Shown piece by piece: positions 45,328-53,589 of a DNA stretch of 64,000 nt. The stretch spans positions 2,096,610 to 2,160,609 of the forward strand of contig NZ_JACCCL010000001.1 of the NCBI RefSeq assembly GCF_013408665.1. The letters are read 5' to 3'. A program made the translations under genes and the position numbers. Each line of letters starts with the position of its first letter. The stretch's first letter is position 1. The notes beneath the pieces were generated by a model. It was given only the letters and a program-made list of their open reading frames with translations, was not told the DNA's origin and searched no databases. Origin of the DNA: Sporosarcina sp. JAI121 (GTDB lineage Bacteria > Bacillota > Bacilli > Bacillales_A > Planococcaceae).

Positions 45328-45405
45328 TCCAATTCCCCCTGTTATATTGATAGTAAATCTATTAATAATGTTACATTAATTATAAATTAGAAATATTATG
45401 AATGG

Positions 45406-45423
45406 TATGGACATTTTACACAA
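45406..45423 (-). promoter_or_regulatory. Shared element 79 bp upstream of the Rieske gene
   Basis: TATGGACATTTTACACAA; the same element (TATGGTTGTTTTACACAA) lies 80 bp upstream of the aminotransferase gene at 49808-49825. Fifteen of 18 bases are shared at equal distance and orientation, suggesting a common regulator site. Confidence 0.55.
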
Positions 45424-45527
45424 GAATAGGTAGAGTTACTATTGAGTATTTGTTTTTTTTAACTATAGAACTATAAGTAATTGTGATATCGGAGATCATA
45501 TAAAGTGAAAGGAAAGGATTTCATTCG

Positions 45528-46733
45528 ATGAAAATACTTGAACGCATAGCACAAGATATTGTTGAAAAGACAAGTGAAATTTTGCAATATCCGATCAGCA
45601 TCACCGATAAGGCAGGATATATTATTGGGGCTTCAGATAAAAGTCGAATAGGTATCTTTCATCAGCCCTCTCTAGAAGTTGTTAAAAAAAATAGTATGGT
45701 AGATTGCAAATATGAAATTGAAAATAAAATTTTACCAGGGGTATCGGTTCCGATTAAGTTTAATAATAGTGTCGTTGGTGTACTAGGTATAGTGGGTGAT
45801 CCAAGAGAGGTGGATAGCTATGGACAATTAGTTAAAAACCAAGTCGAAATGATGCTTCAGGAAGCATTCGGAAAAGAACTATCTGAATTAAAAGATAAAA
45901 TAACCGAAGTATTTGTTCATCAGGTCATCCACATAAAGGAAAATGAAGGAAACGAACATATTTTACAATACTCTACCCTGCTTGATGTTAATTTACATAT
46001 AGACCGTGTCTGTCTTTTAATTGATATTACCAATCTCTCTGAAAGAATATCTGCCGAAAAAGGAAACGACGGATTATTTGAAGATTTTCCTCTACAATAT
46101 TTTCAAAGGGATGTTTTGGATTTTCTAAACTTAATATTAAATGACAATAAAGAAGATATCGTTTCAGTATTGAATTTCGAGCGTTTTATTATCATTAAAT
46201 CCCTTCCCTATCAGCAATCCTATGTGAATTTTATAAGCGATCTAGATGAAAAAGTCGCAAAGTTGAATTCCTTTCTTGAAAGAAAATATCAACTCACAGC
46301 TTTAATTTCGGTCGGTGATGTCAGTCACGGAATAATGGGTGTTTCCACGTCCTATACAAATGCAAAAAAGGCGATGAACATCGGTATACATTCAAAGAAG
46401 GATGCGACTATTCATTTATATAATGAACGTGAAATGATGTTGCGACTTCTTCCGAAAGAACTATCACCTGATTATCAGGAAAAAATCCAAAATATCATTT
46501 CTCCTTTACTTGAACATGATAATTATGAAATCTTATCTTCAACCTTTACCGATTACTGCAAATATAATATGAATTTAAGCGAGACTTCCAGAAATATGTT
46601 CATTCATAGAAACACTCTTATATATCGACTTGAAAGGATTAAGGAAATCACTTCGCTAAATCCGGGTGACTTCAAGCATTGTATGCTATTGTATACCGCC
46701 ATTCAGTGTTATGAGGAATCCAAACTGAAGTAA
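45528..46733 (+). CDS. CdaR/PucR-type transcription activator
   Basis: A 401-residue regulator: N-terminal sugar-diacid-recognition-like domain about 1-130 (ERIAQDIVEKTSEILQYPISI and GVSVPIKFNNSVVGVLGIVG), a GGDEF-like middle segment, and a C-terminal PucR helix-turn-helix MNLSETSRNMFIHRNTLIYRLERIKEIT. CdaR relatives activate organic acid or amino acid catabolism genes. It faces the opposite direction inside the minus-strand cluster and is its likely activator. AAAGGA precedes ATG 45528. Confidence 0.9.
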   Translation: MKILERIAQDIVEKTSEILQYPISITDKAGYIIGASDKSRIGIFHQPSLEVVKKNSMVDCKYEIENKILPGVSVPIKFNNSVVGVLGIVGDPREVDSYGQLVKNQVEMMLQEAFGKELSELKDKITEVFVHQVIHIKENEGNEHILQYSTLLDVNLHIDRVCLLIDITNLSERISAEKGNDGLFEDFPLQYFQRDVLDFLNLILNDNKEDIVSVLNFERFIIIKSLPYQQSYVNFISDLDEKVAKLNSFLERKYQLTALISVGDVSHGIMGVSTSYTNAKKAMNIGIHSKKDATIHLYNEREMMLRLLPKELSPDYQEKIQNIISPLLEHDNYEILSSTFTDYCKYNMNLSETSRNMFIHRNTLIYRLERIKEITSLNPGDFKHCMLLYTAIQCYEESKLK

Positions 46734-46801
46734 GCAACAAGAACGGTTGCAAAATACTAACAGCTATAAAGGTTCATACACACCTTCCTCATAAAAAAGA
46801 T

Positions 46802-46850
46802 AAAAAACTATCTATCCTTGAAGGCCATATCAAGGATAGATAGTTTTTTT
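46802..46850. terminator. Bidirectional terminator regulator/ALDH gene
   Basis: ACTATCTATCCTTGA and TCAAGGATAGATAGT form a perfect 15-bp stem with an A-run before and T-run after. Confidence 0.95.
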
Positions 46851-46886
46851 ACTTACTTCTAAACCATTGCGTCTTTTTACGAATAA

Positions 46887-48368
46887 TCAATAATTATCGA
46901 TTTGCGCCCTCTGTAACTTTCCGCTGTAATCAATGTATACTGATTTCCATTCCGTATATACATCGAGTGCAGCTACGCCAGAATCCCTATGCCCATTACC
47001 TGTGCCTTTTGTCCCGCCGAATGGCAGATGGATTTCAGCTCCTGTCGTACCTGCATTAATATATACAATTCCCGAATCCAGATCCCTCATAGCTTGGAAA
47101 GCAAGATTGACATCCGACGTATAAATCGCGCTGGACAGCCCGAACGCCACGCCGTTATTTACTTCAATAGCTTCTTCCAAACTCTTAACAGGAATAATGG
47201 ATACAACTGGACCAAATATTTCTTCCTGTGCAATTCGCATTTCCGGATTCACATCAGTAAAAATTGTCGGTGCATAGAAATTCCCGTTTATTAAACCATT
47301 ATCGGACACAATATGCCCACCAGCTAGAAGCTTAGCTCCCTCTTCTGTACCAATTTTTACATACACATCAATTTGTTCAAGTGCACTACGATTTATTACA
47401 GGTCCAACTTTAACCGTCTCATCCAGTCCATCACCAAGTTTTAATTCTTCAATGCGGTCAACAAGCTTTCTTTCAAGCTCTTCTTTAACGTTTTCGTGAA
47501 CAATGATTCGGCTAGTCGCCGTACATCGTTGACCGCTCGTACCAAATGCCCCCCATAAAATCCCATCAACGGCAAGATCAAGGTCGGCGTCCTCCAATAC
47601 GGTTACAGCATTCTTCCCGCCCATCTCGAGGGATGTTCGTTTTAATAGTTCTCCAGCACGACCATTGATCTTTTTACCAACCTCATTGGAACCAGTAAAG
47701 GAAATTAAATCGATGTCCGGGTGTTCCACCATTGAATTTCCGACTATACTTCCGGAACCGTTAACAAGATTCAGCAACCCTTTCGGCAGGCCCGCATCTT
47801 CATATATTCGTGCAAACTCATGGGCAACTATCGGGGTTTCAGTTGATGGCTTCCATACTACTGCATTCCCGGTCACAAGGGCTGGAAGGGATTTCCACGA
47901 TGCAATGGCAATCGGGAAATTCCAAGGCGTTATTAATCCCGCCACTCCTACAGGTATGCGGACACTTAACGCAAATTTATTACGAAGTTCAGACGGAACG
48001 GTATCACCGAATAAACGCCGGCCCTCGCCCGCCATATAAAAAGCCATGTCAATCGCTTCCTGTACTTCTCCTCTTGCCTCATCGATTACTTTGCCCATTT
48101 CACTAGTAAGAAGTTGGGCGATTTCCTCTTTTCGTTCTTTTAATAGGTAACCGACCTTATATAAAAATTCCGCCCGTTCAGGAGCCGGAACTAACCGCCA
48201 TGACTTTTGGGCAATCTTTGCAGCTTGTACAGCTCGATCAACATCTTCTTTTGTCGATTGTGTAACTTCCCCAAGTACTGAACCATTTGCTGGATTTACA
48301 ATCGATGTAAACTTGCCTGATGATGATTCGCTCCATTCGCCGTCGATAAAGTTTAGATATTTTTTCAT
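46887..48368 (-). CDS. NAD(P)-dependent aldehyde dehydrogenase
   Basis: A 493-residue ALDH. ITPWNFPIAIASWKSLPAL (cofactor), FTGSNEVGKKI, active glutamate in LEMGGKNAV and nucleophilic cysteine in FGTSGQRCTATSR. The late motif GAEIHLPFGGTKGTGNGHRD resembles the ALDH7/ketoglutarate-semialdehyde type dehydrogenases. It probably oxidises a semialdehyde or other aldehyde produced in this pathway. GGGAGG precedes ATG 48368. It is 160 nt downstream of the aminotransferase gene. Confidence 0.92.
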   Translation of the reverse strand: MKKYLNFIDGEWSESSSGKFTSIVNPANGSVLGEVTQSTKEDVDRAVQAAKIAQKSWRLVPAPERAEFLYKVGYLLKERKEEIAQLLTSEMGKVIDEARGEVQEAIDMAFYMAGEGRRLFGDTVPSELRNKFALSVRIPVGVAGLITPWNFPIAIASWKSLPALVTGNAVVWKPSTETPIVAHEFARIYEDAGLPKGLLNLVNGSGSIVGNSMVEHPDIDLISFTGSNEVGKKINGRAGELLKRTSLEMGGKNAVTVLEDADLDLAVDGILWGAFGTSGQRCTATSRIIVHENVKEELERKLVDRIEELKLGDGLDETVKVGPVINRSALEQIDVYVKIGTEEGAKLLAGGHIVSDNGLINGNFYAPTIFTDVNPEMRIAQEEIFGPVVSIIPVKSLEEAIEVNNGVAFGLSSAIYTSDVNLAFQAMRDLDSGIVYINAGTTGAEIHLPFGGTKGTGNGHRDSGVAALDVYTEWKSVYIDYSGKLQRAQIDNY

Positions 48369-48433
48369 AATTATTCCCTCCCATTTATGTTTGTAACTAG
48401 TGGAAAACTTTAAATGAAGATTTCCTGTAAAAC

Positions 48434-48463
48434 GCCTACGCTGTATTCATATATTCAACTTAT
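48434..48463. repeat. Fragment related to the MITE-like element at 6584-6830
   Basis: GCCTACGCTGTATTCATAT followed by ATTCAACTTAT closely follows the right end of that element (GCCTACGCT ... ATTCATATGTTCAACTTAT); the 12-15 nt between are missing and no opposite end was found here. Confidence 0.4.
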
Positions 48464-48528
48464 CCAGGTCATTTACAAAGCTTCAAAATACAAAACTCGC
48501 AGTTAAGCTGAATCAAAACAGCTTTGAG

Positions 48529-49728
48529 CTATGATGATAGAGTTGCACTCTTTTTATTATTCTTTAATTGTACGTTTCTTTTAATTCTGTTTATCGCTTC
48601 GTATAACCTTCCATTTGGAACAGATAGTGAAATTCGGAAATACCCCTCACCCGACGGACCGAAAGCATTGCCAGGTGTTAGAATGACACCCGTCTGTTCC
48701 AGCACGTTCGTGACAAATTCAGTAGATGTATAACCCTCAGGAACCGGCGCCCAAATGAAAAAGCTGGCGTTAGGAGGATCCACTTTTATTCCAATCGATT
48801 CGAGTCCTTCCAACATTGCTGCCATACGTTCTTTATAGATGTTATTATGATTTTCCACACAGCTTTGATCACTATTTAAGGCAAATGCAGCGGCTTTTTG
48901 AATAGGTGTAAACTGTCCAGTATCCGTATTGCTTTTTAATACTGAAAGCGCCTTAATAATTTGCTTGTTCCCAACAACATAACCGATACGTAATCCAGTC
49001 ATATTATACGTTTTTGAAAACGAACCAAATTCAACAGATATATCCTTTGACCCTTCGACCTCAAGAATACTGGGCGCTTTATAGGTCGAAAAAGTAACCA
49101 TATTATAAGCGGAATCATGTGCAATCGGGATATTATATCTGCGGGCAAAATCAACAGCTTTTTTGAAAAATTCAATATCGACTGTGGCTGCAGTAGGATT
49201 TCCAGGATAATTTAAAAACATAAGTTTTGAACGTTCAATAATTTCTGGTGGAATTATGCTGAAATCCGGTTCAAAATTGTTTTCTTTTAGTAATGGCATA
49301 TGATAATATTGGCCGTTTGCCAGCAAAGTAGCCATACGGTACACAGGATAGCTTGGATCAGGAATTAATACATAATCCCCCGGATCTATTAGAGTAGGTA
49401 TTAAATGTGCAATCCCTTCCTTAGATCCTATTAAAGCCAAAACCTCTGTTTCCGGATCAAGATCCACACCATAGTGACGTGCATAAAAATCAGCCACTGC
49501 CTGCCTGAACTCTACGCATCCTACAAAACTCGGATATTTAAAATTGTTTGGATTCTGCACTTCTTCCATTAATTTCTCGACAATATGTGATGGTGTAGGA
49601 AGATCAGGATCGCCAATTCCTAAATCAATGATATCTATTCCCGATTCAATCATTGCAGCTTTTTTTTTATTTATTTCTGCGAATAAATATGGAGGGATTT
49701 GACCCATTCTATTCGATTGATAATTCAC
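48529..49728 (-). CDS. Class I/II PLP aminotransferase, LL-diaminopimelate aminotransferase-like
   Basis: A 399-residue fold-type I aminotransferase. IIDLGIGDPDLPTP, GSKEGIAHLIPTLIDPGD, NYPGNPTAATV and the PLP lysine region SFSKTYNMTGLRIGY; the latter is typical of DapL-like enzymes and alanine/aspartate aminotransferase relatives. Catabolic context argues for transamination of an imported amino acid rather than lysine synthesis. GTG 49728 was chosen because AAGGTGG lies 9 nt upstream, although two GTG codons precede it. Confidence 0.87.
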   Translation of the reverse strand: MNYQSNRMGQIPPYLFAEINKKKAAMIESGIDIIDLGIGDPDLPTPSHIVEKLMEEVQNPNNFKYPSFVGCVEFRQAVADFYARHYGVDLDPETEVLALIGSKEGIAHLIPTLIDPGDYVLIPDPSYPVYRMATLLANGQYYHMPLLKENNFEPDFSIIPPEIIERSKLMFLNYPGNPTAATVDIEFFKKAVDFARRYNIPIAHDSAYNMVTFSTYKAPSILEVEGSKDISVEFGSFSKTYNMTGLRIGYVVGNKQIIKALSVLKSNTDTGQFTPIQKAAAFALNSDQSCVENHNNIYKERMAAMLEGLESIGIKVDPPNASFFIWAPVPEGYTSTEFVTNVLEQTGVILTPGNAFGPSGEGYFRISLSVPNGRLYEAINRIKRNVQLKNNKKSATLSS

Positions 49729-49807
49729 AAACACACCCACCTTTTCTGAAAATAGATTCGCTATCTATTACCTACTATTCAATCTATAGTTTTTGACCGC
49801 ATATAAC

Positions 49808-49825
49808 TATGGTTGTTTTACACAA
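49808..49825 (-). promoter_or_regulatory. Shared element 80 bp upstream of the aminotransferase gene
   Basis: TATGGTTGTTTTACACAA, partner of the element at 45406-45423. Confidence 0.55.
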
Positions 49826-49970
49826 ATATTCAAGCCGAAAATATAAATATTCCGTACACTTTTACAATAATCACAATTAACATATTATTAAAGAAAGATT
49901 AATAACCATGAAGCATTGTATTTGTTGGGAGTAAATTTTATTTATAAGTATTGAATATGGTGTATAAACT

Positions 49971-50058
49971 GAGCGGAGGCGCCTCACAGGGGTAGCCGGA
50001 GCCATAAGACTGACGACGAAGTTATCTGGCTTATGGCGAGAGCCTCCCCAAGCGTCGA
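49971..50058. repeat. Long intergenic hairpin repeat
   Basis: Inner arms GCCATAAG (50001-50008) and CTTATGGC (50030-50037); outer arms GGAGGC (49975-49980) and GCCTCC (50042-50047); ends GAGCGG... and ...AAGCGTCGAAG. GC-rich within an AT-rich spacer, no coding potential; format resembles dispersed imperfect palindromes found between genes in Bacillaceae. It separates the catabolic cluster from the thiamine operon. Confidence 0.6.
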
Positions 50059-50101
50059 AGGGTATTTAAAGCAGGTCTTTACTTTACTTCCCCAATAAAT
50101 G

Positions 50102-50131
50102 TTGACCTTCCCAATCGCATGTGCCTATAAT
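50102..50131 (+). promoter_or_regulatory. Promoter of the thiamine salvage operon
   Basis: TTGACC, 18-nt spacer, perfect TATAAT, 26 nt before the riboswitch aptamer. Confidence 0.85.
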
Positions 50132-50156
50132 GGGGGCGAGTCCAATTTCATAAGAT

Positions 50157-50330
50157 CCACCGCTAGGGGTGCTCTAACAGAGCTGAGAGAGGCATGTGCC
50201 TTGACCCTTATAACTTGAACTGGTTAATACCAGCGTAAGGAAGAGGTGCTGACAAAAAAATTCTGCCGGTCTTTTTACAGATACTTTTCACTGTCTACAA
50301 CCCACTCCTTCTTCAAGGAGTGGGTTTTTT
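50157..50330 (+). promoter_or_regulatory. TPP riboswitch with terminator
   Basis: THI-box aptamer about 50157-50245: CCACCGCTAGGGGTGCT, GCTGAGAGAGGC, GACCCTTATAACTTGAACTG, GTTAATACCAGCGTAAGGA are all canonical. The expression platform ends in a terminator CCCACTCCTT / AAGGAGTGGG (50301-50324) with TTTTTT. Binding of thiamine pyrophosphate should favour termination and repress tenA-thiZXY. Confidence 0.97.
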
Positions 50331-50367
50331 GATTGATTGGCAAAAATTCAAAGGGAGTGTTTTAAGG

Positions 50368-51060
50368 ATGAAATTCACAGACCGCCTGCTTGAAAAAACG
50401 TTACCGATTTGGAGACAGAATCATAGCCATCCATTCGTACAAGGGATTGGCGACGGGACGCTCGATCCGGATAGATTCAGATTTTATATGGTTCAGGACT
50501 ATTTGTATTTGATTGATTATGCAAAAGTGTTTGCGATTGGTGCTGTAAAAGCGGACGACTTGGAAACGATGGGTAAGTTCGCGACGCTACTCGATGGCAC
50601 GCTGAACACAGAGATGGCCTTGCATCGAAGCTATGCAGAACGGTTTGGTATTTCTGAACAGGAACTTGAAAATGCAAAACCGTCGCCGATTGTTCTTTCC
50701 TATACGCACTACATGTTGCATGTCTGTCAAAATGGAACGATTGCCGAAGTCATTGCAGCCCTACTCCCTTGTGCGTGGAGCTATTGGGAAATCGGCAAGG
50801 AATTGAACGCCATTCCGGGCGCCGCCGATCATCCGTTATACGGCGATTGGGTGCGAATGTATTCTTCTGCGGAATTCGGTGCACTCGCAAGTTGGTGTAT
50901 CGAATTGATGGATAAAGCCGCAGAAGGAAAACCGGAGCATGAACTGCTGAAACTGGAAGAAATCTTCCTCAATACAACGCGTTTTGAATATATGTTCTGG
51001 GATATGGCGAATACAAAACAGATGTGGCCTGGGGTTGAAACAGTAAATGCTATCGTTTAA
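50368..51060 (+). CDS. tenA: Aminopyrimidine aminohydrolase TenA
   Basis: A 230-residue TenA. Catalytic Cys135 in ALLPCAWSYWEIG, Asp44 in MVQDYLYLIDYAK and the C-terminal FEYMFWDMA region are in the standard places. TenA hydrolyses aminomethyl-pyrimidine from degraded thiamine to hydroxymethylpyrimidine, the base-salvage route described in Bacillus. ATG 50368 follows GGGAG. First gene of a four-gene operon under the TPP riboswitch; overlaps the next gene by 14 nt. Confidence 0.95.
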   Translation: MKFTDRLLEKTLPIWRQNHSHPFVQGIGDGTLDPDRFRFYMVQDYLYLIDYAKVFAIGAVKADDLETMGKFATLLDGTLNTEMALHRSYAERFGISEQELENAKPSPIVLSYTHYMLHVCQNGTIAEVIAALLPCAWSYWEIGKELNAIPGAADHPLYGDWVRMYSSAEFGALASWCIELMDKAAEGKPEHELLKLEEIFLNTTRFEYMFWDMANTKQMWPGVETVNAIV

Positions 51061-51796
51061 CAGCGTGTCATTTACTTACCAATCTGGCGGAAACATACTA
51101 GACAATTTGTCATTTAACGTCCGTCCCGGGGAGTTCATTTCGATTGTCGGCGTGAGCGGATCCGGAAAAAGCACGATTTTCCGCCTTGTTACGGGATTAG
51201 ATGAACCATCCGCAGGCATCATTTCACTCGCAAGCGATCAAAACAATCAGCGCCTCGGAAAGGTCGGCTACATGCCACAGCAAGATTTGCTACTACCGTG
51301 GCGAACCATTTTAGAAAATGCTTGTCTTCCGCTTGAAATAGCCGGGATGGATAAGCGAGAGGCTCGTAATCAAGTCATGCCATTATTACACGAGTTCGGT
51401 CTTGCCGGAACAAAGGATGACTATCCAGCCAAATTGTCCGGAGGTATGAAACAGCGCGTCGCTTTCCTGCGCGCTGTCCTATCAGGCAATCCCCTATTAT
51501 TGTTGGATGAACCGTTCTCCGCACTCGATGCGATCACTAAGCTCTCGATGCAGGAATGGCTGGTCACTCAATGGGAAAGGCGCAAATCAACCGTGCTATT
51601 TATTACCCATGACATTGAGGAAGCGCTGTTTTTGTCAGACCGTATTTTCCTGTTACAGAATAAACCGGTCACTTCAGTCGATGTAATTGAAATACCACTT
51701 GGCAGACCGCGAACGAGAAGCGATTTACATCGGCCGGAAATGCTTTTGTTGAAAGAAAAGCTGATGAGTAGGCTACAAAGTGAGGTAACAGTATGA
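51047..51796 (+). CDS. thiZ: ABC transporter ATPase ThiZ
   Basis: A 249-residue ABC ATPase: Walker A GVSGSGKST, Q-loop MPQQDLLLPW, signature LSGGMKQRVAF, Walker B LLLDEPFSALD and switch histidine in FITHDIEEA, in the nitrate/taurine/pyrimidine subfamily. With ThiX and ThiY it imports formylaminopyrimidine/HMP-type thiamine precursors. It starts 14 nt before the tenA stop and overlaps thiX by 4 nt. Confidence 0.92.
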   Translation: MLSFNSVSFTYQSGGNILDNLSFNVRPGEFISIVGVSGSGKSTIFRLVTGLDEPSAGIISLASDQNNQRLGKVGYMPQQDLLLPWRTILENACLPLEIAGMDKREARNQVMPLLHEFGLAGTKDDYPAKLSGGMKQRVAFLRAVLSGNPLLLLDEPFSALDAITKLSMQEWLVTQWERRKSTVLFITHDIEEALFLSDRIFLLQNKPVTSVDVIEIPLGRPRTRSDLHRPEMLLLKEKLMSRLQSEVTV

Positions 51797-52533
51797 AGAA
51801 TATGACTTCCCCACTAATCGTTATCATGTTCTTAAGTTGCTGGGAGCTGGGTGCACGACTTTACGATAAAGCGTTCATTCTTCCATCTCCTATTCAAATC
51901 TTCATACGTTTTTGGGAACTAAAGAAAGTACTGTTGCTACAGCATCTGCCAGCGACTTTACTGACAATCATTATTGGGCTTCTCATTTCAATTGTTGCTG
52001 GAACAGCAATCGCAGTCTGGATGTCTTCCAGTCTGGGCATTCGAAAAGCGCTTTATCCCATTCTCATTGCTTCCCAGATGATACCTATCATTGCACTTGC
52101 GCCCATTTTCGTTCTATGGTTCGGTTATACAATTTGGAGTAAAGTTGCCGTCACTGTACTTATTACATTTTTTCCGATTACCGTGAATACATTCGATGGA
52201 CTGTCTTCCGATAAAAAAGAGATGCAGGAACTTTTTTTAACGATGGGTGCTACGAAAAAGGACTACTTCTTTAAATATTCCGTCCCGACCGCGCTTCCTC
52301 AGTTCTTTTCAGGATTGAAAATCGCCGTGACGCTCAGCGTAATCGGGGCGGCAATCGGAGAATGGCTCGGTGCCCAAGCCGGATTGGGTTATTTTAGTCG
52401 GCGTATGATGACACAGTTTGATGGTGCTGCCGTGTTTGCACCGATTTTCGTACTTACCGTCCTTGGAGTCGGTTTATTCTTCTGCGTAACTTTTATTGAA
52501 AATCGTTTGTTAAAATGGAGGACTAAAAATTGA
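51793..52533 (+). CDS. thiX: ABC transporter permease ThiX
   Basis: A 246-residue membrane protein with about six helices and the binding-protein-dependent permease EAA-like motif FLTMGATKKDYFFKYSVPTA. It forms the channel of the pyrimidine importer. Start ATGA overlaps thiZ; stop overlaps thiY (TTGA). Confidence 0.92.
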   Translation: MKNMTSPLIVIMFLSCWELGARLYDKAFILPSPIQIFIRFWELKKVLLLQHLPATLLTIIIGLLISIVAGTAIAVWMSSSLGIRKALYPILIASQMIPIIALAPIFVLWFGYTIWSKVAVTVLITFFPITVNTFDGLSSDKKEMQELFLTMGATKKDYFFKYSVPTALPQFFSGLKIAVTLSVIGAAIGEWLGAQAGLGYFSRRMMTQFDGAAVFAPIFVLTVLGVGLFFCVTFIENRLLKWRTKN

Positions 52534-53504
52534 GGAAAACTATATTATCATTGACAAGTATTGCCCTGATTCTATTGCTCAGCGCGTGCAATAAAGAGGA
52601 AAAAGAAAAGGTAAGTATTATGCTCGATTGGTATCCAAATGCAGTACATAGTTTCCTATATATCGCGGAGGAGAAGGGCTATTTTGAAGAGGAAGGAATT
52701 GAACTTGATATCCAATTCCCCGCTAATCCGACTGACCCCATCAACCTTGCGGCGTCAGGAAAGGCTACTATGGCTATCACTTATCTGCCTGATGTCATCA
52801 TTGCGAAATCTGAACAGAATATCGGAATTAAATCCGTCGGCGTCCTTGTCCGTTCTCCTTTGAACCACGTAGCATTTTTGAAGGAAAGTGGAATTACGTC
52901 ACCGATAGATCTCGAAGGAAAAACAGTAGGCTATACAGGAAATCCGCTGAATGAAGCGATGCTTGAAACAATGATGGAAACAGCCGAAGCGGATTACAGT
53001 AAAGTGAATATGGTCGATGTCGGTTTTGAATTAAATTCTTCCTTAATTTCAAATAAAGCGGACGCAGTAATCGGCGCTTACATTAATCATGAAGTACCGC
53101 TCCTTGAATATGAAGGATTTCCTACAGGTTATATCGACCCGACTGATTACGGCGTGCCCTCGTTTTACGAACTCGTTGTCGTAACCAGTAACGATACTTG
53201 GAAAAAAGAACAGAAGAACATCAAAGCATTTTGGCGTGCCGCCGGAAAAGCTTTCGATGATATGGAGAAAGATCCAGAGGAAGCATTGTCCATCTTGCTG
53301 AAATATCAGGACGAGGCGAATTTCCCACTAATAGAAGAGGTGGAAAGAGAATCCCTAGCAATACTACTGCCAAAAATGAAAGCGCCCGATACATTTGGTG
53401 AGCAAGACAAGGAGACGTGGAAGTTGACAGCCGATTGGATGAAGGAAACAGGTTTATTGAAAAACGAAGCGAACCTTGATGGAATTTTTGTTAATATGGA
53501 TTAA
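52530..53504 (+). CDS. thiY: Pyrimidine-precursor binding lipoprotein ThiY
   Basis: A 324-residue NMT1/THI5-like binding protein. Lipoprotein signal with lipobox LLSAC, then VSIMLDWYPNAVHSFLYIAEEKGYF, the THI5/NMT1 ligand-binding start. TTG 52530 has GGAGG 8 nt upstream. Anchored outside the membrane, it delivers thiamine pyrimidine breakdown products to ThiX/ThiZ. Confidence 0.93.
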   Translation: MRKTILSLTSIALILLLSACNKEEKEKVSIMLDWYPNAVHSFLYIAEEKGYFEEEGIELDIQFPANPTDPINLAASGKATMAITYLPDVIIAKSEQNIGIKSVGVLVRSPLNHVAFLKESGITSPIDLEGKTVGYTGNPLNEAMLETMMETAEADYSKVNMVDVGFELNSSLISNKADAVIGAYINHEVPLLEYEGFPTGYIDPTDYGVPSFYELVVVTSNDTWKKEQKNIKAFWRAAGKAFDDMEKDPEEALSILLKYQDEANFPLIEEVERESLAILLPKMKAPDTFGEQDKETWKLTADWMKETGLLKNEANLDGIFVNMD

Positions 53505-53536
53505 CAGTCGCATAGGGCATCTCCAGATAAAATGAT

Positions 53537-53580
53537 AAAAAAGCCGCCTGGACTTTTCTAATAAAAGTTCAAGCGGCTTC
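53537..53580 (-). terminator. Terminator after the Mn transporter operon
   Basis: On the minus strand AAGCCGCTTGAACTTTT / AAAAGTCCAGGCGGCTT followed by TTTT; lies between convergent thiY and mntA. Confidence 0.88.
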
Positions 53581-53589
53581 GTATGTTCT

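Noticed and set aside
48480..48528. Terminator for the aminotransferase gene
   Set aside because: Only a 6-bp AAGCTG/CAGCTT stem without T-run; too weak to call.
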